This document shows positions 58,742 through 64,000 of a stretch of DNA of 64,000 nucleotides, one piece after another. This DNA comes from Bifidobacterium sp. ESL0704 (GTDB taxonomy: Bacteria; Actinomycetota; Actinomycetes; Actinomycetales; Bifidobacteriaceae). A model generated the notes under the pieces. That model was not told where the DNA came from. It saw only the letters and a list, made by a program, of their open reading frames with translations, and ran no database searches. The stretch's first letter is position 1. Every line of letters starts with the position of its first letter. The stretch lies in assembly GCF_029392075.1 (NCBI RefSeq), contig NZ_CP113929.1, positions 2,108,001 to 2,172,000 on the forward strand, written 5' to 3'. Made by a program: the position numbers and the translations under genes.

Positions 58742-60280
58742 TTACTTTGCGCTCTTGAGCCACGGGGTCTTGAGGCTCTGCCAGACCGGGCCGCCCCACT
58801 GCTCCTCCAGGGCCGCCTCAAGCGCGGCGGCGGGCTTGTACATCTGCTCGTCGTGCTTCTGCGGGGCCATGAACTGGAAGCCCACGGGCAGGCCATCGTC
58901 GGAAAGCCCGGCGGGGATGCTCATCGCGGGGGTGCCGGCCATGTTCGCCGGAATCGTGGCGATATCGCTCATGTACATCGTCAGCGGGTCGTTCATCTTC
59001 TCACCGAACTTGAACGCGGTGGTCGGGCTCGTCGGCGCGACCAGCACGTCGGCCTTCTCGAACGCCTTGTTGAAATCGTCGATGATCAGGGTGCGGACCT
59101 TCTGCGCCGAACCGTACCATGCATCGTAGTAGCCGGCGGAAAGGGCGTAGATGCCAAGGATGATACGGCGCTTGACCTCGTCGCCGAAGCCGGCCTCGCG
59201 GGTATAGGCCATCATGTTGGCGGCCGTTTGCGGCACACCTGCCGGCGGCATCACACGCAGACCGTAACGCATGCCATCGTAGCGGGCCAGGTTGGAGCTG
59301 ACCTCGGACGGCATGATGATGTAGTAGGCGGCGAGCGCGTAATCGAAGTGCGGGCAATCGACCTCGACCACTTCGGCACCCATGTCTTGCAGAAGCTTGA
59401 CCGCTTCATTGAAACGGGCCTCGACACCGGGCTGATAGCCATCGCCGCCGAGTTGCTTGACAAGTCCGACCTTCATACCCTTGAGGTCGCGCTTGTAGCC
59501 TTCGCGAGCAGCCTTGACGATTGGCGGAACGTCCATCGGAATGGACGTGGAATCACGCACGTCGTGGCCGCCGATGATCTCCTGCAGCAGCGCGGAATCA
59601 AGCACGTTGCGCGAGACCGGGCCGATCTGGTCGAGCGAGCTCGCCATGGCGATCGCACCGAAACGGGAAACGCCACCATAGGTGGGCTTGACGCCGACCG
59701 TGCCGGTCAGGCTGCCGGGCTGACGAATCGAACCGCCGGTATCGGTGCCGAGCGCAAGCGGGGCCTCGAATGCGGCGACCGCGGAAGCGGAACCACCGCC
59801 GGAGCCACCAGGGACACGGGAGGTGTCCCAAGGATTATGGGTCGGGCCGAACGCGGAGTGCTCCGTGGAGGAACCTTGTGCGAACTCATCAAGGTTGGTC
59901 TTGCCCAAAAGCGGCATGCCCGCGGCCTTGAGCTTGGTGATGACCGTGGCGTCGTACGGCGGGATCCAGCCTTCGAGAATCTTCGAAGCGGCGGTCGTTT
60001 CGATACCCTTGGTAACGATCATGTCCTTGATGGCGATCGGCACACCGGCGAGCTCCGGCAGGCCCTCGGTCTCGCCTGCGGCATTCTTCTTATCGAAGGC
60101 GTCGGCCTGAGCGCGCGCCTCATCGGCGGATACGTGCAGGAACGCATGGATGTCCGGTTCGGCGGCATCGATGACGTTCAGCTCGGCATCGACCAGCTCG
60201 CGGCTGGAGACTTCCTTGTTGCGAATCTTCTCCGCCATCTGTGCGGCGGTGAGCTTCACCAATTCATTTGCTTCGGCCAT
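58742..60280 (-). CDS. gatA: Aspartyl/glutamyl-tRNA amidotransferase subunit A
   Basis: Amidase subunit that frees ammonia from glutamine. 512 residues with the amidase Ser-Ser-Lys triad: Lys in [10 protein letters not shown], and the two Ser in [14 protein letters not shown] and [12 protein letters not shown]. Its ATG shares one base with the gatC stop (TGATG). Confidence 0.97.
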   Translation of the reverse strand: MAEANELVKLTAAQMAEKIRNKEVSSRELVDAELNVIDAAEPDIHAFLHVSADEARAQADAFDKKNAAGETEGLPELAGVPIAIKDMIVTKGIETTAASKILEGWIPPYDATVITKLKAAGMPLLGKTNLDEFAQGSSTEHSAFGPTHNPWDTSRVPGGSGGGSASAVAAFEAPLALGTDTGGSIRQPGSLTGTVGVKPTYGGVSRFGAIAMASSLDQIGPVSRNVLDSALLQEIIGGHDVRDSTSIPMDVPPIVKAAREGYKRDLKGMKVGLVKQLGGDGYQPGVEARFNEAVKLLQDMGAEVVEVDCPHFDYALAAYYIIMPSEVSSNLARYDGMRYGLRVMPPAGVPQTAANMMAYTREAGFGDEVKRRIILGIYALSAGYYDAWYGSAQKVRTLIIDDFNKAFEKADVLVAPTSPTTAFKFGEKMNDPLTMYMSDIATIPANMAGTPAMSIPAGLSDDGLPVGFQFMAPQKHDEQMYKPAAALEAALEEQWGGPVWQSLKTPWLKSAK

Positions 60281-60579
60281 CAGGCTTCACCTCCGAGGAT
60301 GCGCGGGGCTACGAACATACCGTTCTCCGTGGCTGGGGCTCCGGCGAGCGCGTCCTCGCGGCTCAACGGCTTTTCGGGGACGTCGGGGCGCAGATACGCC
60401 TCGAGCGGAACCGGGTTGGCAGTAGGTTCGACGTCATCGGACGCGACTTCCTGCACCTTGTTGATGGAATCGGCGATGACGTTCAACTCGCCTTGCATGC
60501 GGGTCGCTTCCTCGTCGGTGAGCGCGATCTGGGCAAGTTGGCCCAGATGCTCGACTGTATCTCTTGTGAAAGTAGGCAT
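60280..60579 (-). CDS. gatC: Aspartyl/glutamyl-tRNA amidotransferase subunit C
   Basis: 99 residues, the small subunit that holds GatA and GatB together: [20 protein letters not shown], then [28 protein letters not shown]. The start at 60579 matches the family MPTF-type N-terminus. TACAAT lies seven bases upstream with no convincing ribosome binding site, so the operon mRNA is probably leaderless. Confidence 0.93.
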   Translation of the reverse strand: MPTFTRDTVEHLGQLAQIALTDEEATRMQGELNVIADSINKVQEVASDDVEPTANPVPLEAYLRPDVPEKPLSREDALAGAPATENGMFVAPRILGGEA

Positions 60580-60586
60580 AGCCTCA

Positions 60587-60592
60587 ATTGTA
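60587..60592 (-). promoter_or_regulatory. -10 hexamer TACAAT of the gatCAB promoter
   Basis: TACAAT on the minus strand, seven bases before the gatC ATG; transcription would start at the start codon. Confidence 0.5.
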
Positions 60593-60675
60593 TGAGTCAT
60601 CTGTGACGTTCAGATGACGGCGTCCGGACATAAAAACCGATTCCGACGACAAATAAATCGACACTGCCATACCAA

Positions 60676-60784
60676 CTGCCTCTAACAGGTCAATCCTGCC
60701 TCCCGACGTAGGTTTTCGAAACCCAAAACACACGCCAAGAGGCAGGAATGACCGGATAGGGGCACAACTGGCCTGTTAGAGGCA
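60676..60784. repeat. Family E nested inverted repeat
   Basis: Outer arms CTGCCTCTAACAGG and CCTGTTAGAGGCA and inner arms TCCTGCCTC and GAGGCAGGA form a nested hairpin of about 109 bp. The CTGCCTCTAAC word is shared with the pair at 5.5 kb. The surrounding 396-base gap has no gene. Confidence 0.7.
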
Positions 60785-60975
60785 CAACTTATCGATCCTA
60801 GGCAGCAGACCTGTGAACATCTCGAGGAAAGGAGTTCCCAAGCCCAACCCCTACGGCCGCTATAGTGAGCTCTCACCTGCAACCCATAAACCCTTGGCGT
60901 TCAAATCAACAGAGCCGAACATCGAAGCCAGGATTTACCTCCAGAGGCACAGCCAACGGCCACGACGGCGAACCG

Positions 60976-62076
60976 TTACTTCACATCGCGGCGACGCGCG
61001 ATAAGCGTGCCGACAGCATAGAAAACGACGGCCCATGCAAGCATGATCAGACCGCTCTGCCACCAGCCCGGAACCGGCCAGCCCTTGGGTACCATGCCGG
61101 CCTCAAGCTCGTTGCTCTTCCCCGACAGGAACGTATTGACCAAGCTCGAGGGCATCAGCTGCGAGCACCAGTTGGCCCAAAGCATATGCTTGGAGAGGCT
61201 GGAGATGATGCCGAAAATCGTAGTGGCCATCATATAGATCACGACGAAAATGACCACACCGCCGGCCGTCGAGCGCACGATAGCGCCCAGACCGAGCGAA
61301 AATTCAGCGACCAATGTGGTTATCGCCGCACCCCCGAGAATGACAATCAGCGGTAGCCAATGCTCTTTGGCAGTCAGCGGCGTCTGCTTCGAGCCCGCAA
61401 GCATGGCTTCTACCACACCCCATGAAATGAGCAAGGTCACCAGCGAAAGCACAAAGGAGTAAATCGCCACCGCAAAGGCCTTGGCATTCATGAACATCAC
61501 GCGTCGCGGGTTGACGACCAGCGACATCTGCACCGAGGACGTGGCGTATTCGCCGGTGACCACGAGAATGGCGATGACACCGATCAGGATGATGGCGACG
61601 ACAAGACTCTGCGAGACGCATTCAAACAGAACCGAACGAGGAATGGGCATGGCCGTCGCCATCCACTTGCCCTTATCGTCATAATGGCTCTCCTGCTTGA
61701 TGCTCCACGCAAACAGCGCGGCGAAACCGACCGTCGACAGGACTGCGATGCCTGAAAGCCACCATGTGGAGGCGATGCTGCGCAGCTTCACCAACTCGGA
61801 ACGCACGCTGCCGAAAAAGCTCAGGCGGGCGCGTGCCATGCTGCGGCTTACTGTATATCGTGCGACACCGGCCTGAGAGCTGGAAGCCACATTGCCCGTC
61901 GGCACGCTCACAGGCGCCGACGCTGTTGAAGCGGGCATCGTCGGAACAGGCAACGACGGCAATGGCAACGGACCGGCCCCGGCAGTCGGATTCGGATTCG
62001 AACCAGGGTTCGGATTCGGATTCGGATTCGAGTCCGGGCCAGGGTTCGAAGGATTCATGGTATTGGTCTCGCTCAT
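60976..62076 (-). CDS. ABC-2 type transporter permease
   Basis: 366 residues. A cytoplasmic start of ~80 residues is rich in Pro, Asn and Ala with PNPNPNPG runs. Then SELVKLRSIASTWWLSGIAV opens a six-TM permease (SLVVAIILIGVIAILVV, AIYSFVLSLVTLLISWG, GVVIFVVIYMMATTIFGI, SGLIMLAWAVVFYAVGTLI). Together with the upstream ATPase it forms an exporter of the lantibiotic-immunity/bacitracin type; the cargo is unknown. It overlaps the ATPase gene by four bases. Confidence 0.87.
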   Translation of the reverse strand: MSETNTMNPSNPGPDSNPNPNPNPGSNPNPTAGAGPLPLPSLPVPTMPASTASAPVSVPTGNVASSSQAGVARYTVSRSMARARLSFFGSVRSELVKLRSIASTWWLSGIAVLSTVGFAALFAWSIKQESHYDDKGKWMATAMPIPRSVLFECVSQSLVVAIILIGVIAILVVTGEYATSSVQMSLVVNPRRVMFMNAKAFAVAIYSFVLSLVTLLISWGVVEAMLAGSKQTPLTAKEHWLPLIVILGGAAITTLVAEFSLGLGAIVRSTAGGVVIFVVIYMMATTIFGIISSLSKHMLWANWCSQLMPSSLVNTFLSGKSNELEAGMVPKGWPVPGWWQSGLIMLAWAVVFYAVGTLIARRRDVK

Positions 62077-63104
62077 CGCGTTTGTCCTTCCCCATTAAAC
62101 TGCATGTTCCCGGCGGTTGCGAAATTGCCGTCCATATTCTGCTGCACATATTCGATCGGCCGTTCGCCGGGAAGCTCCTTGGCTGTGTACTGCGCCTGGG
62201 AATGCGTGAGTGACAGGTAGGCCTCTTCGAGCGACACCTTTTCCTCGACGAGTTCGTAGGTCACCAGCTGCGCCTGCGCGAACACCTGCGCGGCGGACTT
62301 CAGGTCGGCTCCGTTGATGCGGAAGACCTCGCCTTCACGCGGGTCGGACGCTGTGCGTTGTTCAACATGTACCTGGACCTCCGGGGCACTGGCGAAAATG
62401 GCCCTGAGTTTCTGCGGCTCCGGGGTGACCACACGAATCGAATGGGCGGAGTGCTCGGCGACGAAATCGTTGACCGTGGTCGTTTCCAAGACCTTGCCCT
62501 GCCCGATGATGACCAGATTGTCGGCGGTCAGCGCGACCTCGCTCATCAAGTGTGAGCTCAGCAGCACCGCACGGCCCTGGCTGGCGTAGAACCTGCACAG
62601 TTCACGCACCCATTTCACACCTTCAGGGTCGAGGCCGTTGACCGGCTCGTCGAGCACGAGGTTGTGCGGGTCGCCCAACAGCGCCGCCGCGATGGAAAGC
62701 CGTTGGCTCATACCCAGCGAAAAGCCGCCGGTTTTGCGTTTCTTGACGCTTTCCAAGCCGGTGAAATTGATGACCTCGTTGACGCGACGCTTGGAAATGC
62801 CGTTGGTGAGCGCCAGAGAAAGCAGATGATTGTATGCGGAACGGTTCTTGTGAGCCGACTTGGCGTCGAGTACTGCGCCCACACTCGTCATCGGGGCGCG
62901 GGACTTGCGAAAGTCAGCGCCGTCGATCAACGCCTTTCCGGAATCAGGCGCGATCAGCCCCAGTGCCGCGCGCATCGTCGTTGATTTTCCCGCTCCGTTA
63001 GGACCGAGAAACCCGGTCACCTTGCCGTCAAAAGCAGTGAAACTCACACCGTCGAGCGCGGTTTTGGAGCCAAACCGCTTACTCAGATTGGTTATTTCTA
63101 TCAT
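62073..63104 (-). CDS. ABC transporter ATP-binding protein
   Basis: 343 residues: Walker A GPNGAGKST, signature FSLGMSQRLSIA (LSGGQ variant), Walker B NLVLDEPVNGLDPEG, switch His in LLSSHLMSE. The ~100-residue C-terminal part is typical of ABC-2 exporter ATPases. It is translationally coupled to the permease. Confidence 0.93.
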   Translation of the reverse strand: MIEITNLSKRFGSKTALDGVSFTAFDGKVTGFLGPNGAGKSTTMRAALGLIAPDSGKALIDGADFRKSRAPMTSVGAVLDAKSAHKNRSAYNHLLSLALTNGISKRRVNEVINFTGLESVKKRKTGGFSLGMSQRLSIAAALLGDPHNLVLDEPVNGLDPEGVKWVRELCRFYASQGRAVLLSSHLMSEVALTADNLVIIGQGKVLETTTVNDFVAEHSAHSIRVVTPEPQKLRAIFASAPEVQVHVEQRTASDPREGEVFRINGADLKSAAQVFAQAQLVTYELVEEKVSLEEAYLSLTHSQAQYTAKELPGERPIEYVQQNMDGNFATAGNMQFNGEGQTR

Positions 63105-63175
63105 ATTCTAACCGTATCATGCGGCCAATGCGACGGTCATCGGCCTCGGTGACAATTCAGGGTACGTTCAAGATT

Positions 63176-63967
63176 TCAAGCAGTCAAATGCTGGGAAATC
63201 CAGCAGTGCATGGAGACCGCGGCGGCGGCACCAGCATTAATCGAGCGCACCGAGCCGAACTGGGAAATATAGACCACATCATCGGCCAGTTCCAGCGCCC
63301 GCTGAGAGAGACCAGGCCCTTCGGCTCCGAAGAGCATCAGGCAACGGTTCGGGAAACGGTAGGTTTCGATGGGAACCGCGCCGGGGATGATGTCGAGTGC
63401 GATGATACGGGAGGCCCTGGCCTCCTCGGCAATGCGGTGATAACGGGCCTTGTCCACACGGAATTCGGCCTTGGCCTCGTCCGCTTCGGCTTGCTTGATT
63501 TCCTCGGCGATTTCCTGCTTCCAGCTCGCCACCAGCTCTTCGATGGAGGGATGGTGGTCGACGTGCTGGTAGAGCTCGGTCATCAGCGCGCCCTTGCGGT
63601 TCCACTTGTGCGGGCCGACGATATGGACCTTGCGTGCAGCGAAGGCATTGGCCGTACGCACCATCGATCCGATATTGAAATCATGCGTCCAGTTTTCGAC
63701 GGCCACGTCGAAACCATGACGGCCCCGCTTGTCCAGCTCAGCCTTGATGGCGGACACTGACCAATAGCGGAATCCATCGAGCACATTACGGCGGTCACCG
63801 TTGTCAAGCAGTTCCGGATCGTAGCGTTCGTCGAAATTCGGCGACTGCGGATTGTCGGGACGAGGTTCGTCTGGATGGGTCTGCGCCCACGGACCGACAC
63901 CGATCTCGCGGAAAACTGGCTCGCCCGAAGCCTGGGCCGCCGCGGTTATAGGATTAGGCTCACGCAC
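63176..63967 (-). CDS. SpoU/TrmH-family RNA 2'-O-methyltransferase
   Basis: 263 residues with the SPOUT knot motifs: ENWTHDFNIGSMVRTANAF (motif 1), CLMLFGAEGPGLSQRALELAD (motif 2) and ISQFGSVRSINAGAAAAVSMHCW in parts (motif 3). It methylates ribose in tRNA or rRNA; the target cannot be read from sequence. About 70 polar residues precede the domain, and a Lys/Glu-rich helical insert of ~40 residues lies between motifs. The start is GTG, the only start that keeps the full N-terminus, with AGGGAG 11 bases upstream. Confidence 0.88.
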   Translation of the reverse strand: MREPNPITAAAQASGEPVFREIGVGPWAQTHPDEPRPDNPQSPNFDERYDPELLDNGDRRNVLDGFRYWSVSAIKAELDKRGRHGFDVAVENWTHDFNIGSMVRTANAFAARKVHIVGPHKWNRKGALMTELYQHVDHHPSIEELVASWKQEIAEEIKQAEADEAKAEFRVDKARYHRIAEEARASRIIALDIIPGAVPIETYRFPNRCLMLFGAEGPGLSQRALELADDVVYISQFGSVRSINAGAAAAVSMHCWISQHLTA

Positions 63968-64000
63968 GATAATCAGTACTCCCTTCGATCATGGCCTTGA

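Noticed and set aside
58082..60595. An 837-codon open frame on the plus strand
   Set aside because: It lies opposite gatB, gatA and gatC, which are unmistakable. Open antisense frames are common in G+C-rich genes. The same applies to long frames opposite atpA, mmsA and the adhesin.

Overview
The window reads as chromosomal DNA of a Bifidobacterium or a very close relative. The evidence is the moderately high G+C coding sequence and a set of actinobacterial markers: a NucS/EndoMS mismatch endonuclease beside the ATP synthase operon, a GlnR-type orphan regulator, a DUF2469 protein, a Rho factor with a large Arg/Asn/Asp-rich insert, and GlgE. Species cannot be fixed from this window. Repeats and low-complexity tracts are unusually common for a bifidobacterium.

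Layout. 1-2691 is a secreted GH59 glycosidase cut by the window edge, followed by tRNA-Arg(CCG). 3.2-11.2 kb holds a CYTH-fold protein, a thioredoxin/TPR co-chaperone, a lipoprotein plus acidic membrane protein pair, an FKBP lipoprotein and NucS. 11.3-18.6 kb is the complete atpBEFHAGDC operon on the minus strand. metA and tRNA-fMet follow. Just 3' of tRNA-fMet lies a decayed integrated element (about 20.15-21.42 kb) closed by a degenerate copy of the tRNA 3' end. 21.7-28.4 kb carries a giant cell-surface adhesin and a membrane-anchored coiled-coil partner.

28.7-43.1 kb is mainly plus-strand metabolism and housekeeping: GlgE, inorganic pyrophosphatase, a manganese exporter, GlnR, endonuclease III, an oligopeptide-binding protein, ValRS and pyruvate phosphate dikinase. 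43.2-45.6 kb has an Ala-Ala-Asp repeat protein and a damaged locus resembling a lactococcin-972-type bacteriocin. 45.6-51.6 kb holds chorismate mutase, Rho, an FAD oxidoreductase and DUF2469. 52.8-56.7 kb holds a GNAT protein and a small catabolic module (IclR regulator, methylmalonate-semialdehyde-type dehydrogenase, hydroxyacyl-CoA-type dehydrogenase). The end has gatCAB, an ABC-2 exporter and a SpoU-family RNA methyltransferase.

The non-coding DNA is the most unusual part. Nearly every larger gap holds a small array of inverted repeats. The arrays use unrelated sequences but mostly share a 61-62 bp period. A separate element occurs three times with a conserved core enclosed by outer stems whose sequences differ but stay complementary, which suggests a structured RNA. 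Several genes (CYTH protein, metA, nth, the oligopeptide-binding protein, valS, gatC and probably nucS) lack a ribosome binding site and have a -10 hexamer 6-8 bases before the start codon, as expected for leaderless transcripts.

All calls are by reading alone; no database search was run.
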